Positions 1 through 12,000 of a DNA stretch of 64,000 bases are shown here, one piece after another (the first letter of the stretch is position 1; each line of letters begins with the position of its first letter). Source of the stretch: Cliona cf. orientalis (taxonomy: Eukaryota > Porifera > Demospongiae > Clionaida > Clionaidae); assembly GCA_963930775.1 (NCBI GenBank), contig OZ005689.1, positions 5,208,001 to 5,272,000 on the forward strand, in the 5' to 3' direction. Made by a program: the position numbers and the translations under genes. The notes below the pieces were generated by a model, which was not told the origin of the DNA, searched no databases, and saw only the letters and a list, made by a program, of their open reading frames with translations.

Positions 1-3000
1 TCTCACTGCTAGAAGAGCTCTCTGACATCAAGATGCTTCTCTTTGCCACACTCAAATTAGCACCACCACCACCAACCCTCTCCGTTTCTATAGTGATTAC
101 AGATAATTTTAATGAATTATAGGGTTATCCCCTTGAATTAGTTTCTACAGTGAGCGCAGTCTTAATTAATTACAAGATTAGCCCCTTCGATTACATGCAC
201 AATGGAACCCACACCCTTGAGACAGCTTCCAGTGTCCTCATTTCAGGGTAGCCTTCTTACGCATGTAGCTGTGACCCTGGTGAAGGGAGATGTCCTCATT
301 TCAGGGGTATCCTCATAGAGGGGTTCCACTGTAGCTGCGATGTCAACGACCTACCTGATTCCGTAGTCGTTGGGGGGTGTCTGGCCCGCTGTGACGATGG
401 TGCCGTTACCATGGTGACTGCGGTGGTGACCTGTTGAACTGGTTTGGTGAGAGCTTGTTGTATCCTTGAGGAGGCAGTGGTGAGGCCTTCTTTTGTCGTC
501 ACGCCTCTTCCACTGAGCGGCACCTTCTCACTCAGTCTGGACACAACCTTCGTCCCACGAGGTGGAACACCATCTACATGAAGATTCAGTATCGTAATTC
601 ACAAATCTTTCATTGTTAACAAGACTTAGTATGTTTGATTACCAACCATGGGATAATGTTACAAATATACATGAGTTATTCACAGTAATGCCACCCCCCC
701 TCCCCCCCCCCCCCCACAGGTAAGGATACCGATTGTCTGAAACAGTTGATTATGAGCTACATTTTGGTCTTTGTTGCAGTTCCATAACTATTACTGTAAT
801 ACAAAGATATGCTTTTGCTATAATGTGACATGTAAGCGTCTTTGAAGAAACTTGGTATGAATATGACATAGTCTAACATGTTTAGGACCATGGTAGCTGC
901 TTTCATCTGATCAAGAGCTACATTTTGATTTTTGTTCCAGCTCCATAGCTCTTTCAGTTGCCAAGATACACTTAGGCGCGCCGCAGTGTGGAGTTAATGA
1001 TATTCATAGCTCTTAATTACGTCATGTGACGGTACGTACATTCCAACGGAAACCCATACGCGTTTTGCTACCCCCTGTCCCAGCTCAATAAATAGCAATT
1101 TCCAGTAGGGACTATCGATGTCAGCGGTACCCCCTCTGGCATCTGCAGCTGAAAATTGCACATGGTCCTGGGCATATATGGCTTAGGGGTCGCCCAGGTT
1201 CCTCCCTTGAATACCCCCCATCCTGGATAAAGCCTGTACATCCATCATAGGCTGACTTCGGTCCCCTATGGCTGTGACACAGAAGCCTAACTGGCTGCAG
1301 TAATGTCTGCAGTGTACCCTGACCAACGTTCCAGCCTAGAGCTTGGAAGGTCGATGGGAGGATGGGGTTATAATTTTTTTTTATTTCACAAGTATGTTTA
1401 ATGCCACAATCATGGGATAATGTGGTATGCATGTGATCACCTATTAATAGTACATGCTCATAAAACATAGAGGCATAGAGTTCTGCCTGTGCAATATTGT
1501 CCATTAGTACCGTGCGCATGCGCAGATGGAAGCGACATGATCAATTATGTTTGATGTCACAATCATGGAATAATGGCTAATATGTATGAGTTATTTACAG
1601 TATTAAAGCTCACAGAAAATCTTATCTCCCTAGCTGTACTGTACATAAGTCAATTGTTATAGCTGCAGCAGTACGAACTTTGAACCTATTAGTATTACTT
1701 AGTAGACCACATCCCTTGATGCAGGTCAATAACACTGCTCGAACTCGCCACTGCAATGGCGACGTCCTCACTCTGTTGAATCTACCACCAGGCTATGACA
1801 AAGAACAGATCTCATCTCTCGCTTTGCTCGAGGCTCGGTGGCCATGGCCTGCTGAGCAGGCCTCTCGAAACGCGCAGCGCTTTGCGCCGTTCATTCCGGC
1901 AAGAATGCATCTCTATGGCCACCCTTGTTTGTGCACACGGCACTGCAATTCTGACCAATCGTGGGCCTTCTGAACTTGTAGAAGAGTGCATCTTTTATGC
2001 CCTCCAGGTTAGGACACGGACTATATAAGAAAAATGATCGTCTGAAATATTTTTCGTTGTATGTACCGTAGAATCCCGCGATTACGCCCCCCCCCCTTTG
2101 TGCATGCTAGGATTGGCCAAAAGCGGGGAGGGGGCTTATACGCGGGATCCTTACATTTCCGTGTGACGACCATTACCGACCGTCGAATGCCACGTGGGCG
2201 CGCGATCTCTGTACTTTCTCGGGCTGTTTGGTGGGCAAAACTCGAGAAAAACGACAAAGTAGGCATAATATTATGACACAAATAGCTAGTTTGCTAGCTG
2301 TAGCTACTGTTTTTGTTGATTTATGCCAAATTATGGGCTCCTTTTTACAGTCAGGGAGGGGGGGCTTATACGCGAGACAAAAGTACCTATGCAGGAACTT
2401 GAGCTAAAAATGCAGGGGGGGCTTATGCGCGAGGGGGGGGCGTAATCGCGGGATTCTACGGTAGTATAAAAATTTGCATTGTGCTCAAAGTGATGAAAAA
2501 TTTTCACAGGATAATAGTTTATTTGTATCATATTGATGTACAATGAATACATGGTGCAAATTTTAATCGTAAAACTTCTGCGAACGAATTGATGTGAATT
2601 AACAGCACTACCAATCTGGGCAACCATCCCATTGCCTGCTCAGGAGGCAAACCTAAGGCAGAGCCACTTAGGTGCCTAGCAAAAAGTTTCGACGGACAAA
2701 ATTTTGTCAACCTTTAAAGATTATAAACGCTTTGAGCTGAAAGGCTAATCCATATACATGTACATTACCATGCACTCAATTCAATTAAAATTTGACATAA
2801 ATAGCATTTGGATTCTTACCAGCTGTGGCTGGTGTACTAGCCGCAGTGTTTGTGAGAGAGGAGTTAGAGGAGGAGGAGGAGGGGTTGGCCATCAGTAGCC
2901 GGGGTAGGGTCTGGTGGGGTGGTGGCTTGTACTGTGCCACTGAGCGAACAGGCTTCAGTTTCGCTGCCCTCTCAAAGTTAGCTAGTCTCTCCATCAGAAA

Positions 3001-4372
3001 TCTTCGGAGAAAGAGAGAGAGAGAGAGAAGGAGAGAGAGAGAGGGGGGAGAGAGACAGAGAGAGGGAGGGAGAGAGAGAAGGGAAATTTTGAGGTACACT
3101 GTACAGTGGAACCTGTCAATAGTTAATGGTCACAACTGTCGGTCACTTCGGTCCCAATTGCATCACCATACAAATCCCAAGGTAAGGCCATTGGCTAAAA
3201 CTTCCTTTCCCAATGGCGGCTGCTGTAATATCCAACTCCTCAGGGCCACTGTAGAGATACATGTATTTCTCGGTAAATTGCTTACTTTTTCTCTGCCTGT
3301 GCTTTGCTGATCTTCTCCCTGATGATCACCATTTGACTGGCTAATGCGGCGTTCTCCTACATGTATGTACATGTAGACATGTACAATGTTGTATTACATA
3401 ACGGGTGAAAAATTGTATTATAGTTATGCAACTACATGTACAGTGGAACCCCTCTATTCCGGACACCCTTGGGACAGTAAAGGAGGTGTCCTCACTTTGG
3501 GGGTAGTTTTGTACACTATTCTATGTAGCTGGGGCTATGGATGGTGTCCTGATTAAGGTAGATGTCTTCATTTTAGGGGTGTCCTCATATAGGGGTTCCA
3601 CTGAATTACGTGTACATACATGGATCATATTCTTTGCCACCCTCTTCACGAACATGTACTTCTTCCGAAAAAGTGCCTCATCAGCGCCTGAGTCGTCGTC
3701 TGACGTAAACTCGCTCGACCCGTCTCCGTCCCCCATCTCTCCCCCCATGTCCCCCGCCAGCTCGTCCTCCGATCCCCCGCTCAGTGAGCTCACACTCTCC
3801 CCGCCCGACGAGTGGTACGAGTGCCTCCGCTTTCTGGAATATGGCTGACTCAGCATATTTGTCGAAGCATAGAAGGCCTTGGATTCAAAGGACAGCTCCT
3901 GTGGTTCCACCACACCCCCATTAATAGTATGGTCGTCATTCATGATGACATCATTGCTTGACATAGTCTCCATTAACATTCTCTCTTCAGTTTCGGCGAT
4001 AGATGGTACCACGCCAACACTCGGTAGAGAGTGAGGATCACGTAGGCCAAACCATCCATGCTTTCCAGGCACTCTCACAAACTTTGAAGACTGCAAGCTT
4101 TGGCCTCCACCGGGTCCTCCTCCTCCACTAGCGGCGCCCGCACTCGCGTAGCTCGAACCGGCTCTCCCTCGGCCGACAGCTACGTTCCCGCTGCCCGAGG
4201 TGTGGCGATAGAGGAGCGTCTCGAGGCTGGTGGCGCAGTTGGACTTGACAATGCCCTGCTCCAGGATGCGGTTGGTGAGGTCTCGGATATGCATCTCGGG
4301 CCCTTCTTCTCTCAGTACGTGCTCCGCGGCCTGGAGCCATGTCAAAGTGCCTGGGCTGCTCATGGTAGACAT
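1..4372 (-). CDS. HARE-HTH domain chromatin protein with INO80E/TFPT-like coiled coil (partial, 3' end beyond left edge)
   Basis: Exons seen on the minus strand: 3620-4372 (ATG at 4372), 3286-3356, 2820-3001 and 355-573; a possible next exon is 1-21. Phases 0, 2 and 1 join without a break, giving at least 408 residues. Residues 9-115 look like a HARE-HTH winged-helix (ASXL-type: LTWLQAAEHVL near the start, KFVRVPGKHGWFGLR at the end), interrupted by a Gly/Ser-rich insert. An Arg/Lys nuclear-localisation-like stretch (SRKRRHS) and an acidic Ser/Asp region follow. Residues about 232-285 (from FRKKYMFVKR to FLMERLANFE) resemble the coiled coil of INO80E/TFPT, subunits of the INO80 remodeller. 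The rest is Ser/Thr/Pro-rich low complexity. HARE-HTH domains are known in chromatin and DNA-modification proteins; a nuclear role is inferred. It could instead be a divergent ASXL protein, but no DEUBAD domain is visible in this part. Confidence 0.66.
200..331. mobile_element. MITE remnant, CAGTGGAACCCCTCT family
   Basis: The right end reads as the inverted form of the terminal repeat seen in the elements at 3441-3603 and 33460-33990 (AGAGGGGTTCCACTG), and the left end starts as a degenerate AATGGAACCC. The inner sequence shares the GTGTCCTCATTTCAGGG words with 3441-3603. It lies in an intron just downstream of the exon at 355-573. Confidence 0.6.
574..2065. other. Intron of the HARE-HTH gene, no exon recognised
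   Basis: The phase-1 donor at 2820 and phase-1 acceptor at 573 fit directly, so no further exon is required here. There is a short poly-C run near 693-715. Open frames at 1121-1519 and 1680-2028 show no recognisable domain and no splice context. Confidence 0.5.
2066..2461. mobile_element. MITE with CCGTAGAATCCCGCG terminal inverted repeats
   Basis: The ends are inverted copies: CCGTAGAATCCCGCGATTACG on the left and CGTAATCGCGGGATTCTACGG on the right. A TA dinucleotide flanks both ends, as expected for a Tc1/mariner-type target-site duplication. The interior has repeated GGGGGCTTATACGCG words and no ORF. It is a non-autonomous DNA element within an intron of the HARE-HTH gene. Confidence 0.8.
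3005..3082. repeat. GA-rich microsatellite
   Basis: Imperfect GAGA/GGGA purine tract directly upstream (in transcript sense) of the acceptor of the exon 2820-3001; on the transcribed strand it is a long pyrimidine tract next to the 3' splice site. Confidence 0.85.
3441..3603. mobile_element. 163-bp MITE, CAGTGGAACCCCTCTAT family
   Basis: Starts CAGTGGAACCCCTCTAT and ends ATAGGGGTTCCACTG, an inverted repeat. It has a TA on the left flank and a less clear right flank. It sits in the intron between the first two exons of the HARE-HTH gene, 17 bp from the donor. Confidence 0.75.
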
Positions 4373-4649
4373 CTGAGGTATAGGTAAAGGGAATGCAAGC
4401 CTAGCGCCTGCGGACTGCCAGCATTATAAAATTTCTCAAGTGTAATTCCACGCGTTCGTATAATTGGATACCAGCTCAAGTGCAAAGTTCAACGGTTGCT
4501 CTCGAATGCGCATGCGTACATGCACTTTAATAGGTGCCGTTTTCTGACTGTGCAAGCCTGAGGTGTCTACAGATGTTTCTGAAGAAGGGAATATGTAAGT
4601 GTATACATCTTTTCGTAACAGACTGATTTCATTTCGCGGGGTACTACGT

Positions 4650-5004
4650 CATACTTGCCAACCTATATCACTCAACGTGCAGGATAACGTGGCAAATCAA
4701 ATTTGCAGGATTTTGACAAAAGTTGCAGGACAATCCATATTATCAAAACAATACGCATAATAAGATTAGAATTTCTTACTTGCTGGGCTAGGAGATGAGT
4801 GTGTACCGCCTGTAATCCTGATCGATTGCACCACGCTGAATAACCTTTGACCGGGCCCTAAACTAACTGCTGAGTTTGCATATTTAGTCAGCAATGAAGT
4901 TAAGGTTAAGGGTCAAACTGGATTGAGCAAAGATCCAGGACAATTTCCAGTCTTTCCGGGACTTCGGGACAATCCTGGAAATTCCGGGACTCTTGGCAAG
5001 TATG
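4650..5004. mobile_element. 355-bp MITE, CATACTTGCCAA family, 6-bp target duplication
   Basis: Terminal inverted repeats CATACTTGCCAA and TTGGCAAGTATG. Both flanks read CTACGT, a 6-bp direct repeat consistent with a target-site duplication. Internal words such as GGACAATCC and GGACTT recur. A relative with its own 6-bp duplication lies at 55877-56125. Confidence 0.78.
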
Positions 5005-6088
5005 CTACGTACTGTCCCAAGTAAGCGCCCATGGGCGCTTAAACGCTATTTTGACCTTACATAATTTGACTCCATGAAATGCGTTATTATTATGGGCGCT
5101 TACCCGGAATTTTCGCGGTTCACTGGCAGTTATGAAAAATTTTACCAACGTAATACCTTTACAGCCTGAGAGTAATACATATTATATATCTACACTAGCC
5201 AGAGATGAAAGAAGATGTTTAATATGCTATGGGATAGCAGAGGCTGGCAGTGCTATGTAACCATCTTAGGGGCTTGTCACAAGGAAAATTCGAATGCTTT
5301 AGATCAGTTCTGCAGCTGAGCCAAAACAATCACCGAATTAAATTTTTATAGCCTAATGATCCAAAAGCAGAGTAGCAAATAATTGGATAAACATTAGCAG
5401 AAGCTTTTAAAGTGGCCAAATTTGAAGATAACTGTTTCCCGTCTGAAAAAGAATGCTAATAGTTACTTTATGGCTACGTGCATAATATGTTGACGGAAAG
5501 CTAGATGCTACATTGAACAGTTAGCATGATATTACCTTCATGTTGTATAGAATAGATGGTGGGCAAACGAATGAAATTTCTTGGCCAGCTGACTAATTAG
5601 GTTGCATGATCGAACAGGGGGTAATAAGGATGAAAATGCTATGGTGCAACATCATGTGTCCCTCTCTGCTTAAGGGCCTGGAGGATATCGAGTTTGATCT
5701 GAGGCTCACATGCTCAGTGGCTAGTCAGCATGTACAGTGTTTTCATCTCAAGGAATGGAACATAAAATTGCTATATTATTATTAAAGCTAAAAGATGAAA
5801 GAAAGCAGGAATAAGGGTGAAAGTATCCTATTTCTAGAATTTACACTTTGAGACATTAAAAATTTGAACTGCTACTGTGACATTTATTATTCGTGTGTTT
5901 TGGTATACTATATATTGTATAAAGCAAAATAGCTAAATTTAATGATGCTAAGGACTAAAACTGAGGTACTAAAAATTCTGGACTATAATATAAAGGTATC
6001 ATGATAATAATATAATAGGCTATAGTTACAATAATAGCTACAAATCGTGATATGCACAATAATAGTCTAATATTATTATGATGGCTAA
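5005..6088. other. Intergenic, no gene seen
   Basis: AT-rich spacer between the HARE-HTH gene start and the 3' end of the SecA-like locus. About 5015-5115 holds GGGCGCTTA-type words related to the TACCGTAGTGTC MITE family found in the SIDT introns. The rest shows no ORF or repeat that I recognise. Confidence 0.6.
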
Positions 6089-9000
6089 TTAATTCTTCCT
6101 TTTGATTCCTTCGGTGGATAGTTCCTCTATCTTTTTTGACTTTCTGCTTTTGCCAATTCTACGACCGCCTGTAAGTCCAATCTTAACAAAGGTTCGAGCA
6201 ATGCCACTTCTGATGTAACCATAACAAGGATGTTCGGGATCAAGGCAGGCCTTGGCAATGTCTTTTCGGATATCCTTGGCTGTGTAATCAGACCTGGATA
6301 TACCTGCCCCTGCCATTACTGCATGAATCAAGCAATCACTTCCGTTGTCCCCACTGACGGAAAAGCCTTTATGTCCTTTAATGAAAAACTGCCCAGGTTG
6401 GTCACCCTTTCCAGGAGTAAAAGTGATGACTACTGGCTCACCTTTAGCGTATTGTTTCTGCACATTGGGTAGCGTCTCTCCGTCTTTATTGACAATTCTT
6501 ATAGGACGACCTATTTTCTTTTCAAGTACTGGGATTGCAAATCCTGGACCGAGCACTGCATCATGACTCTGTATCAATTTTGCATAAACCTTTGGATTGC
6601 GTGTACATGCCATTAGCCTCTGCATCTTTCTCTCATATTTGATGATCATGGAGTGATTCTCATCCTTTTTCGCCGTAGATAATTGGTGTTCATATTTTTC
6701 TAGTTGTTTCATTTCCAAGTGTCCTTTAATTTTGTGACCAGCTTTCTTAACAATGGCACCCCCTGCTTTTCTTACCATCTGCACACCCATTGATGCTATG
6801 GATTTTCCACGCTGACTCACCTCCTGACTCAAGTATTTTTTCATGCCTTGAATTTCTTGCTTCTTGATTCTATCAATATCACTTTCATTAAGTGAGGTTT
6901 CATTGTGCTCAGCAATCTGATGCTGATCTAGTGCTTGCTTCAAGTCTTCCTTTAGCATCTCCATCTTTACCTTTACCAATCCAATTTTGACTGCTTCTGT
7001 AATAAACGGAGCAAAGCGACTAATGTTTTTTATACATTTTATGAGACGTCCACCACCCAGCTTTATCTCAAGCATTTCTAGTTTTTTAGCAGCAGCATCA
7101 TGAGCATCAGTAATAACTTTTGCTCCAGTTTTTACCTTGTCTTCAATGCTATCCCAAATGGTCAAAAATGATTTTTGTTGTGATACACGATTAAAAATTT
7201 CATGCAAATATCGTTCAGCCTTCTCTGGATGCTCTCTTCTTAAGAAGTCACTCATTTTTTCTTGTAAATCCGTGTCTTCACTCATACTATCAAAACTGTT
7301 AACAATGTGGTCACTGAACACATCTATGGCTTGTGACATTTTACTTACAATAAAGTCACAGATAAGATTGATTCCTATATCTTTAACTGCACCAAGTACC
7401 TCGTTTCCGATTCTTTTGCAAACTTGTTTTGCCATCACTTTTCCGAAACTTTTCCCTGTTTCCTTAGCCATCACCTTAGCTACTTCCTCACTGGCAGTGC
7501 CAAAGGCTTTGAATGTATATCTAGAAGCGATTTTTCCTCCAGACAGGTAAGCACCAATGCCTGCAGTAGCTACAGTCAGTATTACACTCATTATTTTGTG
7601 ATCAAAATACTGTGACCAGTTGCAGTGTCCTCTAATCAGTCCTTCGATTCCAAAAATCATATCAGATACACCTTCACTGATGAGGCCATTGCAGACTAAC
7701 GATCCTGCTCCACCAGTTGCTACAAGCAATACTGCTCCTAATGCTATTTGTGCAACTCCGAGAGCTATTATGCACGAAGCAGTAATAATAGTTTTCCATG
7801 ACCACTTTTCTTCAGCTAGATCGATGATAAGGTCACATTGGTTGTCTACAAACCACTGAATGACATCTCCCTTCTCTTGGATTTGGTCATCAAATACGTC
7901 TGCTAGTCTCCTTAGTGTAATTTCTGGAGTATCCAATTCTAGGATAGTACTCACCTGACCTTTCAATATAGAAACAATAAAATTTTCATTGTGTCTTAGC
8001 TTGAACATCAAATTCACAAAGTCTTTCACTCCTTTGGTCTGAGTAGGGTCTAAAAATTTCACTGAATCAGATCTAAAGGCGTTCTCTATACCAGTTGGCC
8101 AGTCATTAAAATCATGTGTACTAAGCAGGCAACCAATTGCCTCTCTACTTGACAAAAAGGAAGATATCTCTTCCTGTTCAAATGAATTCAATTGAGGCAT
8201 TTTCTTTAGTTGGAGATAATAATTAAGTACTTCACTATCAAAGTAACAGAGACGGGTGCCAGTAATATATTTGAATTCATCTGTGAGTCTGAACGAATCT
8301 TTGATGTGCAAATCACTGCATTTTCTTTCAATTTCTTTCGCTTTTTTCTTTACCTTAACCTCTTTGATTACTGCATACTTGTGCAAATCGTCATAGAGCA
8401 AGACATGTTGATCTACAGGCAATTGCCTTTCTGAATTACTGAGGGTTCTAAAGTCAACCTCAAGTTTTAATTGTATGAACTTTATCATCTTATCTTCATC
8501 TTCCTCAGATAGTGCTGAATCAGATTTAAGTTTTTCTGCAGCTAAAATAGACTCAATTTCTTCGATTGGTTTACAAATTCTGAAGCTACCATCTTCAGTT
8601 TTTGTAACAATCCTCATACGTTCTAATTGATGGAGCTGATACAAATTCAGTTTGGGTATCTCATCCTCTCTAATTACACTTGTATCACCTTGATACCTTG
8701 CTCCAATCATATCTTGGTGATGCACGATTGCTACATAGTGTTCCCCTCGTTGCCACAAAACCGCATGTTGACTTTGTGAGAAGCGTTGATCACAGGTACC
8801 TCCATAAATGATTGGACCTTCACTTGATGCCATAACTACGGATACTTTGCCTACTTTAGAGGAGCAGGTATCATTCACAAGCTTTAGAATCTCGTTAGCA
8901 ACTTCATCATCACAGTGCAGCATTCCAGCTGTACATGATCCTGGATATTTTTGTTGCAATTTCTTTCTTATTTCTTCAGCTTCTTTGAAACTAGGAGTAA

Positions 9001-12000
9001 AGTAATCTTGTTTGGCATGCTGCATCATTGCATTGATCATACAATTCAGGCCACTATCTGAAACACAAGTGGCTCTCAGATTATGAGCTGTTAACAATTG
9101 TGAGAACTCTTTATTCATTATTTCACTCGGGAAATGATCTTCAATAGCTAGTAAATCACAGTTATCATCTGAAATTTGTGAATGCCTCACAGGGCCGCTG
9201 GAAGGTGCTTGAATATGTTGAATTTCATGTGCAGAACAAGTGTTTGCTTTTCGGTTCATAGAAATGAGTATATCAATAACGGTAGTGGGTTTAAGTGGCA
9301 CAGTTGCAGACTGTTTGCTCATTGAATGCTCGCTATGATCACAATCACTGATATCGCTTTCCATGTCAATTTCTCCAGACTTGCTTAAGTGATAAAGTAC
9401 AAAACGATATATGGCATGATTCCATAGAGTATCCTTGATGGATTTGTAATACGGAGCTAGAGATTCAGGCAACTGAAATGGCCTTGCTAGATCAAGTGTA
9501 ATCAGTTGACCATTGTCATTTAAGACTTGGTTTTCCTTTAAATGAGAAAAAATCTCCTGTTCTCTACCACTGACTCCATCGATCCAAGCAAATGATTCTG
9601 TAGTGACACAATCCCACTTTTCAAGTCTTACGTGAGAAACATCTATTGTTGGATTCCAATATGCAACTTTTTCTTCTTTTGGAGGATTCTCTGCCTCCTT
9701 CCTGACAGTTTCTCTGGTAATTAGATCATCCTTCTTTAGCAGATTCCAAAATTCTTGTTTATCAGGAAATATTCCAGTAAAATCTTCTTTTGTTACACTT
9801 ATGTCAGGTGGTTTGCTGTGACATAAAGCGTTTACTGTCTCTTTTATCTTGGCTTGATATGTGTGATAAGATGTTTCACACGTCAGTAGCCTTTTCAGTC
9901 TGTCAGTATAAGTTTTAGCAATGTGACACTTCTTCGCAAACTCCTTCTTAATTATTTCAAAAACTACCTGAGCCCCTTCTTTTCCCCAATCAGGATTATC
10001 GAAGAGATCTTGTGTAACATCTTTACCAATGACATCTTGCATAGTTGAAATAAATTGGATGTACATATCTATTTCATGCTGTTTCTGTTCGTGGAAGTAT
10101 TGTGTACCTCCAGTAACTGTTTGATCCTGGTGTCTGTTTGCAAGTTGAAGCATTGTAATCTGATGCTGGCATCGTCTAATCTTGTCTTGAAATAATGGAA
10201 TGATTTCATAAAACGCTTGTTTTAAAGCTCTTCTCTTTTCTTTTCCATATCCACAAGCACTCTTTATTGATTTAAATGAATGATTCAATTTAGCAGCAGC
10301 TAAGTAGTATCTGGCAAATGGATCTCTTGGATTCTGACTTACTACCATCTCATAAGCTTTGATCGATTCCTCATAATTGCATTCATTTCCGGCATTTTTA
10401 AACTCATTTCCACGTTTGATTGCTTGTTTCATGAAAGCATGACCTCGCTGCATTAAACGACCAGAAGATAGGCCAAGTGTTGACTTACACTTCACATCGT
10501 CTTCAAAAGCACGAAGAATTTTATTCTTCTCTGTCTTTCCTTTTTCAACTGATTTCTTGGGGATCGACTCGATTGCATTGGTGTAACGGTCAAGAAAAAA
10601 AGCCCAACAATCAAGACAGTGATCCAGTTGTGGCCTTTCTTCTGGCTTATTCCTATATTCGGATCTCTTCTTGTTGTAGAAATCTTTAAACTTGGCAAAC
10701 AGCTCTTCCTGAAACTGAATGTTCCGAAAGTAATCTAATTCTATCTCACTAACACGGTGTGCTTCACACAAATCTCTTCTGCGGATTGCATAGCTCATAT
10801 CTCCCATTTCATCATAAAATATCATCTTGCAGCTTCCAGGGTCACCACTGCGTGCTGCTCGTCCATACGCTTGTAGTTCTACGCGCACATTAGGTGGTAG
10901 ATAGGATAAACACACATGCAAACCACCACTGTCCTTCACTGTTTCACTCAGCTTGATATCAGTGCCTCTTCCAGCAATATTGGTAGCAATTATCAGTTGT
11001 CCTCCTTTGAAGCAGCCTTTGTTTTCAAGTTTCTCTTGATGGCTACTGAAGTATAATTTTGGCTTTAAGTCTTTGTGTTTGCTTGTTAGACATTGATGTA
11101 ATCGTCTTGCCCCTTCCACATCTTCACAGATAAGCAATACCACCCGCTTTTGGTTTAATTTTTCTTGAACATCTCGATCTATAGCTTCTTCCCAATTGTT
11201 CTTTGAAGAGCAGCAAACGGGTACTTCAATCTGTAATTGTGAAGGTGTATTTGTTGGTATTGTTACGATTTGAACTTCTTTATAAAGCTTGTTGAATAAA
11301 ATGCATTCTTCAGCTGAACCCAAGGTGCCTGTCACTCCCAGAACATTAGTAAAACGTCCTGCAAAGAAGGAAATATTTGACATGTATACAGCTTTCAAGG
11401 ACTCAGTTGACAATCTCAAGTTATGTTTTAGTTGTAGGAACTGATGTAGTCCACTGCCCCACTTGGATGATTCTTGTTCAACTCCCGTTTCGTTGTCCAT
11501 AATGATAATTTTAGGATAATGATCAGTGGCAGACTCTCGGTGGTCAATATCAACGATATATTCCTTATTAGGTCGAAAATATTTAGCATTCACAGCAGAT
11601 TGTATCCACATTTTTAAACTTTTCTTGATGAATGAATGAAGTGCTACATGAATGACTGGCTCAGTTTCGATATGCTGCTGAATTACCATTAGAACTTCGC
11701 TTTGAAGTTGTTTTTCTCTGATAAATTCAACTGTGTTAATAGCATGAAGTAAAATTGAAACGTCGGTTGTAGTTAGACTGTGTTCATCACAGCTGATTAT
11801 TCCTTCTTTGATGAGGCATTCAAATATTTCCTCTGACTTTGTGACATCAATATCAGAAATCGCAGTGAATATGTTTGGAGCTATTAACCCCAAAATTGTT
11901 TGCCTAAGGTACGAATGCAACTGTTCCTGTTCATCAGGAAAACCTAGAAAATCTCGGGCATTAACAAGTGACCATATCTCTAAATAGATTTGATCCAGAG

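Noticed and set aside
1121..1519. 132-codon minus-strand frame as an exon of the HARE-HTH gene
   Set aside because: No recognisable domain, Cys-rich random-looking sequence, and exons on either side already join in phase.
1680..2028. Plus-strand frames of 77-97 codons
   Set aside because: Two overlapping frames of similar length with no domain, lying inside an intron.
2528..2710. CCATTGCCTGCTCAGG segment shared with 33070 and 58370 as a gene remnant
   Set aside because: Only a short shared stretch, no coding logic; more likely a dispersed repeat.
2825..3310. Plus-strand 161-codon frame
   Set aside because: Antisense shadow of a HARE-HTH gene exon and the GA microsatellite.
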